Source: Takakia lepidozioides (Eukaryota; Streptophyta; Takakiopsida; Takakiales; Takakiaceae). From it: DNA of 64,000 nt. Positions 34,868 to 45,239 of this stretch are shown here, piece by piece (positions within the stretch are counted from its first letter, which is position 1; the number at the start of each line of letters is the position of its first letter). The notes below the pieces were generated by a model. The model worked only from the letters and a program-made list of their open reading frames with translations, was not told where the DNA came from and made no database searches. Position numbers and translations under genes: made by a program. The stretch spans positions 14,632,001-14,696,000 of the forward strand of contig CM060731.1 of the NCBI GenBank assembly GCA_030704615.1, in the 5' to 3' direction.

Positions 34868-35531
34868 ATGAGAAAGAGGAGCTTAGGTGGGGAACCGGTG
34901 TCTGACGATGAGTATAAGACCGTCAGCTTAAAGTGGAGCAAGAGACGGTGTTCAGTAGACGTGATGGAAGCGGACCATCCAGATCAAGAACATGATGTTT
35001 GGAAACCAGATGAAAAATCCAGTTGGGGGTCTACCGAGCCGAACAAAGTGTTTGGGATTGACGAAAATGTGATTGTAGAATCCCCACGAAACGCAGCCGA
35101 ATCTCCTAACAATAGACCTCAAGACTACTCGACGGATACCCTGGCGGAAATAAGAGATAGCGTTCATGAAAACACTGATGTCTACGGGTCTCCTGCCTAC
35201 TCCCAAGATTAGCCGACATACACCCCTCCAGACTATTCCCCGGACACATTGGCGGCGATATGAGAGACCGTTTTTGGATTTCCCGCATCTCCGGGTTACT
35301 CGCCAGCATCTCCTGTATCCACCACAGGATCTGTAGGATATTACCCTCCAATCTTTTCCCTGGACACTGCAACGAGACAGGGAGTCCTGGAACTCCAAGA
35401 CGTCTCCAAATCTCCAAGATACTCCCCTATGTCTCCTGATAGTGTCACCGGATCCCCGAAATATACCCCTCCAGACTATTCGCCTAATACACTCAGGGAG
35501 ATCAGAGGAGCATTTTGTAGTTGTTGGGTAT
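34868..35531 (+). pseudogene. CTD-like repeat protein (YSPxSP / YTPPDYSPDTL), two stops
   Basis: One reading frame runs from ATG at 34868 to TAA at about 35531, broken by TAG at 35211 and TGA at 35259. After a charged N terminus (KRSLGGEPVSDDEYKTVSLK) it becomes repetitive: DYSTDTLAEIRD, SPAYSQD, PTYTPPDYSPDTL, FPASPGYSPASP, SPRYSPMSPDSVTGSP, KYTPPDYSPNTLREIR. The YSP-x-SP and YTPP-DYSP units resemble the heptads of the RNA polymerase II CTD (YSPTSPS). The frame is kept across both stops, so loss is recent or the stops are removed by splicing. No other domain seen. The neighbouring FCP1-like HAD units make the resemblance notable. Confidence 0.4.
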
Positions 35532-35747
35532 AACCTAGACTCGTCTGAATATAGTAGACGAAGTCTGCGCGAGAAGTCCCTAAGTATTTTGGAGGAATTA
35601 GGTTCCAAGATTTTATTTGTAGATTTGTCCTGTTTCAGGATGATATATTCAATGGCTCCTGAGCCTCATTTTCATTAAAGTTTCTTTCTACAACATCTGT
35701 ATAATAGGGAAGATTTCCCCTTTCATGTAGAAAGCCTCGTACAGACG

Positions 35748-35771
35748 AACCTCCACTGTCCAGTGGAGGTT
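35748..35771. repeat. 24-nt palindrome copy (perfect)
   Basis: AACCTCCACT, spacer GTCC, AGTGGAGGTT; best copy of the family. Confidence 0.9.
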
Positions 35772-36064
35772 CTTATATATGGAATGATGGATACTAAGAG
35801 AGATCTTGTTATTTGATTATCTAATGAATTTGTGTTTGGTTGTAACACAAGACATCCTACACCACCAAATTGCGTCCCGGGATTGATTGGAGATTTGTGG
35901 CACATTCATATGCCGGAAGTCCTCAAATTTCAAAACTGACCATACCACAATTTTTGAGTTGAACACAGAGGTGACAGATTGGGGCATCGTCCCTGTGGGT
36001 ACACCTCCTGATCACAATTTGTCTTTCATTACAGAAGTCGTGGAGTAATATGAGACGTAAAATA

Positions 36065-36743
36065 CGCAGAAACTCTCGATATTGAGCTTGAATCTGAAGA
36101 GGAAAACCCGATGTTGGTTTTGTTCCTGAATGAGGATGCGAGAACCCCCAGGACGTCTGGTTTCAAAGTGGAGGTGGGTCGTCTGAACAAGTCATTGATG
36201 AGTGAATGCATTGGACTGGGTTTTAGATTTCTCGATGAGGGCTCAGTATTTACCGACGTAGGTTTGTCGAGGGCCTGGAGTAGAAGATTGCTTCATCGCG
36301 ACCGAAGCAATGGAAGCAAATGGACGTATCTAGGTTCTTCATCATTGGATGACAACACACCATCGTGGCCGCAAAGGTAATAGACTTCATTTCCACCCAG
36401 CCCTTGGGGCAGTGGAGGTTGGTGTTCCCACGAAATTGGATATGCCCTATCCATTTCAGCTCTCTCACCCATTTTACCTTAATTGTCGCAGGAACTTTTC
36501 GAGGATCTTGCCGACAGGGAACTGAAGAAATACTACCGGGAGTGGCCTGCGAAGATTGAATGGTCTACCGATGAACTAAAGCTCATGAAGCTGTCAAAGC
36601 TCCTCAACGATCCCAATAAGGCGCAAAAGTTTGATACAACAATGCCGGAGAAAGTTGCGTATGCGCGAATGTTATTCAACCTGAGGGGGAAGCCAAAGAA
36701 ATACAACGATCACACCACCAAGTCCAAGACGAAACAATGGAAG
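36065..36743 (+). CDS. Hypothetical gene exons, unknown family
   Basis: Two protein-like frames separated by a likely intron. The first (to a donor at 36376) reads MLVLFLNEDARTPRTSGFKV, EVGRLNKSLMSECIGLGFRF, DVGLSRAWSRRLLHRDRSNG. The second, 36492-36743 between GTCGCAG and GTATGC, reads ELFEDLADRELKKYYREWPA, KIEWSTDELKLMKLSKLLND, TTMPEKVAYARMLFNLRGKP. The simple join is out of phase, so either the borders are wrong or the gene is damaged. The intron contains a decayed 24-nt palindrome (36397-36420). Family not recognised. Confidence 0.35.
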
Positions 36744-37045
36744 GTATGCATTTATGGAATGAAAATCTATTATTCACATTAATTTATGCTAAAGTATACT
36801 TCTATTGTCGGAGTGACACCTAATTTTTCCGTGGATGAATGTGCAGGAGTTCATGTTTGCCTGTCATTTGATACTTGAATTAAGGAGGCAATGGTTCTGG
36901 TACTTTGCGACGACGACGTTTGGAAGATCTGGGAAGATGTGTTCAAACACTGGGAGCATGGAAAGCTTCTCGACCCGCTTGGGATATAGTACAAGGGTGA
37001 ACAACAACAGCTCATTCCGAAGACTCTGCTTCTGAGGCTGATTCG

Positions 37046-37804
37046 ATGAGTGACGATACTGAGCCTCAGAGAGAATTATTTGCCTCCGATAGTGAAGATG
37101 GATCCGATGATGCTCCCGAGAATACGTATGACCCGTTTACATTCATAGAGGAGGATACGTATATAGAACCGACCTTTGATGACCTTCTTGAAGAAATGCG
37201 TATCGCAGATGAAGGTGAAGCTGTAATTGTGTCATCCCCAGAACATGGTCCTCAAAATGAAGTTGGGGTCGACCCTCGCCCCCCACTACACGTTGAAGCC
37301 ACCGGTAGTACCCCAATGGAGCTTAGGGGTGATGTACTGCCAGGACCGATCGACGTACTCAACCCTGTTCATACAAATGATAGTGTCGAACCCATTGTAC
37401 AGTCGACGGGACGGGATCATGCCTCACCGATACGACCAGCTCCACCACAATGCCATAACCGATCCAGCTCCCCATCAACACAGTGGGCATTAAGGAGTAA
37501 TAGGGTTGATCTGTTTTCCACACGCATGCATCATTCTGCTACATTGGACCGGGCGGAAGTTGAAGCCTCGGATGATGACAACCTGTCACTACAATTCCAC
37601 CTTAACCGACGTGTTGCGCAGCAGACCCGTGGTTCCTCACATGTCGGACCATCTAATGTCGGTCCATCTCATGCAGTCCCCCCTCCAGTACCTCCTTCGA
37701 GACCACCTTCGATTGCGTCCCAAGTCCATAAACGACAGAGAACAGTCCAACCTTTTGTAGGCGATCGGCCCACAAACAGGCCAGATACCGTGGATGGTAT
37801 TTAA
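37046..37804 (+). CDS. Hypothetical acidic/Pro-rich protein, 252 residues
   Basis: Open frame starting MSDDTEPQRELFASDSEDGS, acidic for about 80 residues, then Pro/Ser-rich with HVGPSNVGPSHAVPPPVPPS near the end. Disordered throughout; no domain. A few codons upstream, another frame reads VLVLCDDDVWKIWEDVFKHW, suggesting the frame is the last exon of a longer gene that includes 36065-36743. Confidence 0.4.
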   Translation: MSDDTEPQRELFASDSEDGSDDAPENTYDPFTFIEEDTYIEPTFDDLLEEMRIADEGEAVIVSSPEHGPQNEVGVDPRPPLHVEATGSTPMELRGDVLPGPIDVLNPVHTNDSVEPIVQSTGRDHASPIRPAPPQCHNRSSSPSTQWALRSNRVDLFSTRMHHSATLDRAEVEASDDDNLSLQFHLNRRVAQQTRGSSHVGPSNVGPSHAVPPPVPPSRPPSIASQVHKRQRTVQPFVGDRPTNRPDTVDGI

Positions 37805-38267
37805 GACCAGAGCGGGAGTCGACCTCGGAGATAACTAAATGTGGTTCGAGGTCGCTTGCAGATTCAAAGACCTGGACATATGAGGTCGGATAGGGAAGAC
37901 GATTCCAGCACTGATCATGGCAACGGTGATGAAGTCCATCGGAGCATTAAGATTATGATCTTCTTCGTCCCGCCGTCGAAGCAGTGGAAGGAATTGAAGC
38001 AAAACAGCTGTAGGCATGCATCCGCACTTTTTAGTGGATATGTTTATATTTATGTACTGAAGTAATACCAATGTGATCATTGTCATTATGAGTATTTGTA
38101 TTGCTGTTGTGTATGTGTTGGAAAATAAATGATATTGCCCACGTGTATACCAGCCGAAATGTCGGCTAAAGGCACCGTCACTTGCTCATGTTTGTGTTTG
38201 GTGATTTGCTTGTGGAATGGAGAACAGTTGTGCCATGCTTCCAACTGTGCATTCATTTTTATTTAAA

Positions 38268-39055
38268 TGGAGCGACCGCCAAGGTGGCGGTCGCTTCTAC
38301 TAAGTGTGACCTGCGCATGGAGCGAGGAGTGAGGCTGGGGGAGGGGGGCATATAAGCTCCGAGACATTCTCCCCTCACTTCGCTTGAAGTTTTTTTTTTT
38401 TTGGCAAAATAGAGCGACCGCCATGGTGGCGATCGCTTCTACGAGGTCTGCCCTGCGCGTGGAGTGAGGAATGGAGGGGGGGGGGGGGGGGGGGGGGGGC
38501 ATATAAGCCCCCAGTCATTCTCCCCTCACTTCCATTACTGGCAGTTTTTGTTTTTACAAAATGCAGCGACCGCCATTACTGGCGGTCGCTTTTCTTTTTT
38601 TATTTTTGGAAATGGGGCCGTCGCCATTACTGGCGGTCGTTATTTTATTTTATTTTAGGAAATGGGGCGACCGCCATTATTGGCGGTCGCTTTTATTTTA
38701 ATTATTTTAGAAATGAAGCGACCGCCTATGTTGGCGGTCGCTTATTTATTTTAAATTTTTTGAAAATGAAGCGACTGCCTATGTTGGCGGTCGCTTATTT
38801 ATTTTAAATGTTTTGAAAATGAAGCGACCACCTATGCTGGCGGTCGCTTATTTATTTTATTTTATTTTTTAATGAAGCGACCGCCTATGTTGGCGGTCGT
38901 TTTTGTTTTTAAGTTTTTGAAAATGAAGCGACCGCCTATGTTGGCGGGAGCGGTCGCTTATTTATTTTAAATGTTTTGAAAATGAAGCGACCGCCTATGC
39001 TGGCGGTCGCTTATTTTTTTTTAATTTTTTTTAATGAAGCGACCGCCTATGCTGG
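38268..39055. repeat. Tandem array 2 of GCGACCGCC palindromes
   Basis: About twelve copies of GCGACCGCC-N4-6-GGCGGTCGC. From 38566 on the period is 50-58 bases with AT-rich spacers (TTATTTATTTTAAA...GAAAATGAA). The first two copies belong to a larger, duplicated 140-base unit (38268 and 38410) containing GGGGGCATATAAGC and ATTCTCCCCTCACTTC. A 24-base poly-G run is at 38476-38499. Same core palindrome as array 1. Confidence 0.95.
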
Positions 39056-39059
39056 ATAA

Positions 39060-40575
39060 CTCAACTTTGGAGTGCAAATGAGAGAACAAAATCTGGTTAT
39101 GGGTCCAAATGACTTTTTTTTTACTCCCAAATTTTGCACGCACATTGCATATGCTATCATTAAGCATATGGCTTGAAAATGGAATAAAAAAAAAATCATC
39201 TGCAGGCGAAACAGAATTTTCCGTCTCTATGACACGTAGCTGCGTTCAACACTATAATGACCGATTGAATCAACTTGGTTCAAGCTCATATCTGGTCCAC
39301 ATGTGCATAAGTATGTTTAGATCACATATGCAAAGTTGCAACCCACACAAGCAACAAGAATTTTTTTTACATCAATCGATGAATCGGATGTATACAAAGT
39401 ACATCATGAGAATATCTACAATGCCATCCCTGTCTCAAAGGAACCCTATTCTCCAAAGGAGCAGGACCGAACGACACCTTTTTGTGCTTCCCTTGCTTTC
39501 CTTCTCACCGTTGTTCCATTCTCCCACCTGCCCAACAGCAGCACTCTCGAAGCAATAGCATGACATATGTTCGCACATGATCTTCTTCACCAGTGAATGA
39601 GCTTTTATGCTACATGTACTGCCCCGTCCACATTAACGTTGATCCCTGCAAGCACTTGGCAAGACACCCCAGAGCCGCAAATCCAGCAACCACCACAAAC
39701 ACATCTAACTGATTGTAGTGACACGTGAATAGCTCACTTGTAGAGGAATTGAACCTCCAGCCAAATGAATGGCTCTGCCCCTTGTAGCACAAGTGCGATG
39801 CAAAAACAAGGTGAGTACAAAATGAAGAAGCACTTACGAGGTCCCCATCCCTGGGATGGGCTCCCACTTCTGCTCTGGAACTGTGCAGGCCTGAGTAGCA
39901 CCAAATTGCATGAATCCTAAGCCTGAATGTCAAATGCAGGTTTATGTCGCGATGTAGCACGCCATCATCTTACCTGTAGTTTCCAGTTTCACTGGTGTCA
40001 CATTTGCCTTCAAGTCAACATCAAAATTAAGTCCACCTATGCGCAAATCGCAGAATCTCTCATGACACCATCTGCGTACCGAAAAACTGGTTTGGCATGA
40101 TATAATTGTAGTTCACAACCTTAATGAACGCTTTCAGCCTTTACCTCTCCGTGCGCTCCATCGTGCCTCCATCCAGCACATTCTGTAAATGTTGAATGAC
40201 CAAAAACCCGATGTCACACAGTTCTGAGAAGCCACTACGCGCGCTCACAGTATACGAAGGCCTTGCCGTGTCAGGATTTGCATTCCCACGTCCCGCCATG
40301 TCCGACGCAGCACTTGCATCCTTGCCAGACAGGCCAGGTGGAGGCAGCATGTATTAAAATATTTATTCCCGCAAGGCCACATTTTGTTTACCTCTTTTTG
40401 TGAAAGCCACGTCAGCAAATGTGCTGCCGAGTCATGGGTGCAATGAATGCGCAGTGGTTCATGGAGTCGTTGAGTCAACTACATATTCACTTTAATGAAT
40501 AAATATCTTTATTCCATTAATCGAATTAGGAATGAAAATTTGTAGTCGCATGTGCAGTAATTACAACCACTTGCA
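39060..40575. other. Stretch without recognised genes
   Basis: Several short open frames on both strands, none with a recognisable motif. Confidence 0.4.
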
Positions 40576-40579
40576 ATTT

Positions 40580-40945
40580 TGGCTTTTTCAAATTTTGTTT
40601 GTTTCGACTCTCCAATAGTCCCGTTTACTACCAAGTGGTTCCCGGAGTGGTCGCGGACATGCAGTCGATTCGAAAAAGACACGAATGCTTCTAGTGATAC
40701 CATGTCCATGCTGTGCATACCTTGCAAGCATCACGTTCCACGACACCACAAAATGTTCAGCCATAGTGTTGAAAACTCCCTTCGCATCCTTAATGCACCC
40801 ACATTTGGCATACATGTCCACCAGGGCAGTGTTCAGAATGACATCTCGTACAATTCCAGCTTTGACGATGTCACCATGGACCTCTTTCCCCTTTTCCATT
40901 CCCATGCTTGCACACACATTGCAAACACAAACAAATGTGATGTGA
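40580..40945 (-). pseudogene. PPR protein fragment 1
   Basis: Minus strand reads GMEKGKEVHGDIVKAGIVRD, VILNTALVDMYAKCGCIKDA, KGVFNTMAEHFVVSWNVMLA: consecutive PLS-type pentatricopeptide repeats of plant organelle RNA-processing proteins. Only about 110 residues remain, without start, targeting peptide or C-terminal domain. Confidence 0.75.
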
Positions 40946-41335
40946 CAAGCATGGTCTTAGACTTCAGCAGAACACGAGTAATAGGCAGTTGTGGTAATTC
41001 ACTGTCCCGTGTCACAAAGGGTATATCTGACATGGACGCTGAAATATAACAACTTGCACAAGCAGGCTCAAGAATTAGAAAACCACTTATAGGGCAGTGC
41101 AGACACACTTTGTAGAGCTGCCTGGCTATGTGATAGTTATGATACGCATCACTCTAGAGTCAATTGGCACTAAACATATATGTATCTGAAAGCCTGATGA
41201 CCATCATAAAACCTCCATTGCCTCTGCAACAAAATGTAACATTTTCTAGATAGATGTAAGGCCCTAGAGTAAGTGAGCGCTCAGGTGGGGGGCACAAGAT
41301 GATAATAGTTTATAAGAAAAGAACTACAAGATTAC

Positions 41336-41916
41336 CTTTTCAGGAGGGGAATGACATTTATGATGTACCACTCAGGAGAAGCCTGCACAGGGGCATGCTT
41401 GACACGTGTAGCACGAAACCCAGTGCCATAGTATTCACGAGTGCTCCATTCAAACTCGTGAGGCAGCTCGGTGACAATGTAAATATCATGGGCCAGGGAA
41501 TGTGTGAAATGTTCCACATCAAATATGTCTGCAAAAGAGCTGCACCACCATCAGTCACTTTCTCTCTATCCTTTATAAGACCGTCTTCATTTCGCTCTGA
41601 AGAGCGGGGTTGCGCTAGAGTGAAAGGTTTCCACCAGCAAACAAGGACCATGAAGAACTTTTCTTTAACCATTGAATCTTTTTATTAACTGGACAACAAA
41701 CACTGACCAGTTGAAGTTAGAAAGAAAGTTCCATGCAATGCACACTCTCTCATTCAAAAAGCACACACTGTGGACTGATGTTGAGACAAGAGCCTGCCAA
41801 CAGCCTAGCAAGTTGTGAGCTACACACCTAGACTCCTGCCACACTGAGTTCACATCAAACTGTGGGAGTAGAAGGCTTGCATTCAAAATCTTTGCAAGAG
41901 CTACTGCATCACAAAT
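41336..41916 (-). CDS. Plant O-fucosyltransferase-like protein, two exons of a larger or broken gene
   Basis: Golgi glycosyltransferase family (DUF246/O-FucT). Exon 41916-41828 follows a CTACAG acceptor and reads ICDAVALAKILNASLLLPQF then DVNSVWQES; exon 41528-41336 follows TTTTGCAG and reads IFDVEHFTHSLAHDIYIVTE, LPHEFEWSTREYYGTG, PEWYIINVIPLLKR. Both segments match family blocks in order (..ICDAVAVARILNATLVLP.., ..IFDVxxFI..V.IV.ELP.., ..YY...I.PLL). The phases do not join directly (2 left over against 2 needed before ATA TTT), so a microexon is missing. The upstream GGLNQQR block and the downstream domain were not found; a PPR fragment lies where the next exons would be expected. Confidence 0.6.
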
Positions 41917-41919
41917 CTG

Positions 41920-43435
41920 TAGCACGCCAACACAGGGATGGTTGTCATCTAATTCCGACCACTCCTCATTGCAAAAATTCAGTGCCTTAAACTATGAGAC
42001 TTCATCTGCTCCGAACAACAGCTCTGATGAAATGTAGAACATTCATTCACATAGAACCATGGTAAGATGCTTTATTCACTGAAGTGATGTAGATGGCAAA
42101 GACGGATAACAAAAGATCTCACCCCCATACGCTGTTGATTGAGGCCACCTTCCAGGAAGACTTGCAAGTAACCATTTACCTCCACCGGCAGAGCTACACC
42201 AATGAAAGACAATTTACTTCCAGAATGCCAAAATAGGCATATTTCCAAGGAACAAAGCCATCTCTAAATTTCAGGAACTAGGTCCTAAGTCTCAAGTAGC
42301 ATAGTCGCAAGATCACACCCTTCCACATACCAATGTAATTTGTAAGGTGCTCCATTTGTGGAGAAAAACAGCTCTAAGCAGTGAAAGTTATACGCAAGGT
42401 CAAGACTTACAAGTTTGATCAATCTTATGAGTGCAAGACTCCCACCCTCCATGATCAGACGAGTCCCACAAGTGTTCAGGCACTTTTACATTTTGCAACA
42501 ACAAGAAGGTCAGAGAGTGAGACACTATATGTAAAGAGAAATCAATCTGGTGCATAAAAGCCTAAGAGGAATGAATGATAAGAAAAGCTAACCATGGATC
42601 TAAACACAGTGAAAGTTCTAGAGAGATACCCATCGGTTGGACATCACTGTCGCTTTTACATGTGCAAAGAGTTGCAAATAACAAGATCAAGATATGTGGG
42701 GTGGCACCATCAGCAAAGATGGACGCTTTCAGGCATTTCACGCATTGGTGCAAAGTTCAAAAAGTCTCATCTCACAATATCATCTAAAGGAACTGGTGCA
42801 GCTTGCAGTTTCTGGCAGCAATCAGATGTTATTTATGCTTACACACCTACACATCTCAGCTACAATTAGAGCCCAAAAATTTGAGAACCAAGGATGTCTC
42901 ATCCAAACAAAGACACTTATAGGCCACGTCTTGGCACGAGAATCCATAAGAGCAACATGCCTAGCTTTTGGAGACTCCCATTCCTGAAAATCAACCACAA
43001 GGCCTCAACCTAGGGAAAAGAGGAAAAAACGGGGTGAAATGTGTTGACATCGTACATTGAGAAAAAGGCAAACCTTGCTATTGCGGTTCTCCCACCATCG
43101 TGAAGGATCTTTAAAAAACTCATGCCAGTTCTGCTCCGTGCTCCAAGGTAGAGGTTTGTGATCGAAAATCCGACAGTATCAACATGTTGACATGGTCTTT
43201 TACTGAGGGGTGCTAGTGAGCTTTCAACAACATTCCTGCAAGTTGTTTTGGGCTCCATTGGGCTCTACACAATGAGGAACAACGAACTCCGAACTCTGCT
43301 CAAGAAATAACGTAATGTCCTGTAAAAAACTCATCCCAGCTTTGCTCCGCCGAGCAATCCAGGGCCGAGTCTGATGAGAGGGGAAAACAGGCTTAAACAG
43401 GTCGAAGAAGAATCAGGCTCACACACGCATTGCAT
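41920..43435. other. Stretch with no assigned gene
   Basis: A possible minus-strand exon at about 42985-42850 (EWESPKARHVALMDSRAKTW, acceptor TTTTCAG, donor GTGTGT) has protein-like sequence but no family I know; it may belong to the same gene as the O-fucosyltransferase exons. Confidence 0.3.
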
Positions 43436-43439
43436 CTAC

Positions 43440-43935
43440 AAACGAACGTGACCAAGTCTGCCTTTACCCCTTCCCGCATCATTTGCTTATAGGTCTCCAA
43501 TGCCTCCATCCCGCATCCCTGCTGTGCATATCCCACGATCATCGCACTCTAGGACACGACATTTCGTTCAGCCATATTCTCAAACACTCCCTTTGTATCC
43601 TCAATACTGCCACATTGTCCACGAGGGTATTGTTCATAATGACATCAGGTACAATCCCAAATTTGACAATGGCACCATGGACCTTTTACCCTTTCCTAGG
43701 GCTGCCAGGCTCGCACAAGCATTGCAAACACAAATGAATGTGACCCCGGTCCGGCTTCACCCCTTCCCGAATTATTTGCTCATACGTCTCCGAAGCCTCT
43801 ATACCACCTCACGTTGTGCATATCCTCGGTGTGCCTATGCTCCTTCCTGCATCATTTGCTCAAGAATAGGTCTGCAAAGCCTCCATCCCATGCCCATGCG
43901 ATCATCGCGTTCCATGCTCTAGGCTCGTGGATACC
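43440..43935 (-). pseudogene. PPR protein fragment 2 (paralogue of 40580-40945)
   Basis: DNA-level similarity to fragment 1 in the same order and strand: GTTCAGCCAT, AACTCCCTT.GCATCCT-like, CACCAGGG/CACGAGGG, AATGACATC.CGTACAATCCC, CACCATGGACCT and GCACA..CATTGCAAACACAAA. The frame is broken in several places. Confidence 0.6.
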
Positions 43936-44569
43936 AAGAAAACATATGGTGTGGCGGGAGACAAAAAGAAAAAGCCCAAAAGGAGGCCAAGTCCCAGCCC
44001 TCTGTTCACGGCTACCCTAATGGACAACCCTATAAGCAACTTTTTGAATTTTTTTAACATTTTGCACTTTGATCATGGATGAATGAACACATTCGTGTAT
44101 GTGCCTTCAAAATGACACGTGTAGTGATGCAGTCGTATAATTAGAGCTGTGAAACCATATTCAGTGATGAAGTCATGCGATTCTAGGAATACACCACTTC
44201 CGCCGAGATCACACATTTCGGGCCATACAAATGCCAGGAAGCTTGGAGAACCTGTCTTGTGGCTGCCATGAATTAAATCAATCAAGCATCAACGTGGGGA
44301 GTGACAGCTGAGGGGCCGCATTCGAATCGACAGGTCTACCATGTGCATGCAAACTGGACGCAAAAAGCACGAAAGCATGATCATCGCGATCTCCCTACGG
44401 CCATATATGAGTATGTGTCACATCCTGTCATGTCAAGCCGTCCATCATCATGGGTGATTGCAGCACATGGATCATGTTACATCCCATCCATCCGAGTCAT
44501 GTGCTAATGCCGTGCGCGATATTGGGTTGTGGTGACAGGTGTCATGTGCCACAGAGTTCATGTGGTGTG

Positions 44570-44720
44570 GTGACGGCCGGGGGGCGGGGGCGGGGGCGGG
44601 CGGGCAGGGGGATGGGGGGCACGGGGGGTGGCGCGGGGGGGGGGGGGGGGCGAGGGGGCGCAGCGACCGTGAGCCGCGCAGGAGCCGGCCGAGGGGGTGC
44701 GGCTGGGGTGCCACGCAGGC
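44570..44720. repeat. G-rich low-complexity tract
   Basis: Dense G-runs including 16 consecutive G (44635-44650) and many GGGGGC repeats on the plus strand. Composition unlike the flanks. Open frames through it are artefacts of the composition. Confidence 0.85.
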
Positions 44721-45118
44721 ATGACCGGAGGGGTCGCATTAAACTCCCGGGCCTTTTCTAATGTGCGCCATTGTGAAGGGTGGGGCGCCCCCCCCCACCC
44801 GTCCCACTCAGTCTGCTCGGCTGAGCGTGCGGGGGCAAGCAAGTCTGCTGGGGCCACAAAACACATCATAAAACATTAATTATTTCGACAGTTTGTAGAA
44901 AACAGTGGGTAGTGTGGTGGTAAAGAGCAACATATAATAGTCATGAGGTTTGGTGTTCAATTCATGGTAGGTGATACTGTGGCAGTAATGAGTGTTAATA
45001 ATAAATATATACTTTGTCTGAGGAGGGTCTGCCAATCCGCTTGAAGGTTGGAGCCAGTCAGCTCGAAGGTTGGAGTCAATCTGTTGGAGGGTCTGCCCAG
45101 TCCGCTAGAAGGTCCGCC

Positions 45119-45230
45119 GCAGTAGAAGAACAAGGATTTAGAAAAATTTCAGAATCCAGACCCGGTGAATAGGCGCAGTAGAAGAACAAGGACTTAGAAA
45201 AATTTCAGAATCCAGACCCGGTGGATAGGC
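45119..45230. repeat. Tandem duplication, 56-bp unit
   Basis: GCAGTAGAAGAACAAGGA ... CAGACCCGGTG.ATAGGC occurs twice, starting at 45119 and 45175, with two differences. Shorter repeats of GAAGGTTGGAG occur just upstream (45040-45085). Confidence 0.9.
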
Positions 45231-45239
45231 GGTGGGTTT

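Noticed and set aside
30345-39055. Regular repeats with spacers resembling a CRISPR array
   Set aside because: Each repeat is itself a palindrome, the spacers are similar AT-rich sequences rather than unique ones, the periods vary, and the genome is a plant nucleus.
20500-39100. Endogenous giant-virus insertion
   Set aside because: No capsid, polymerase, helicase or packaging ATPase frame was seen; the genes look intron-bearing and the compartment contains a hAT transposase, so decayed host or transposon DNA is simpler.
44430-44870. Long Gly/Arg- and Pro-rich frames
   Set aside because: All six frames are open because of the G-rich composition; no start context or homology.
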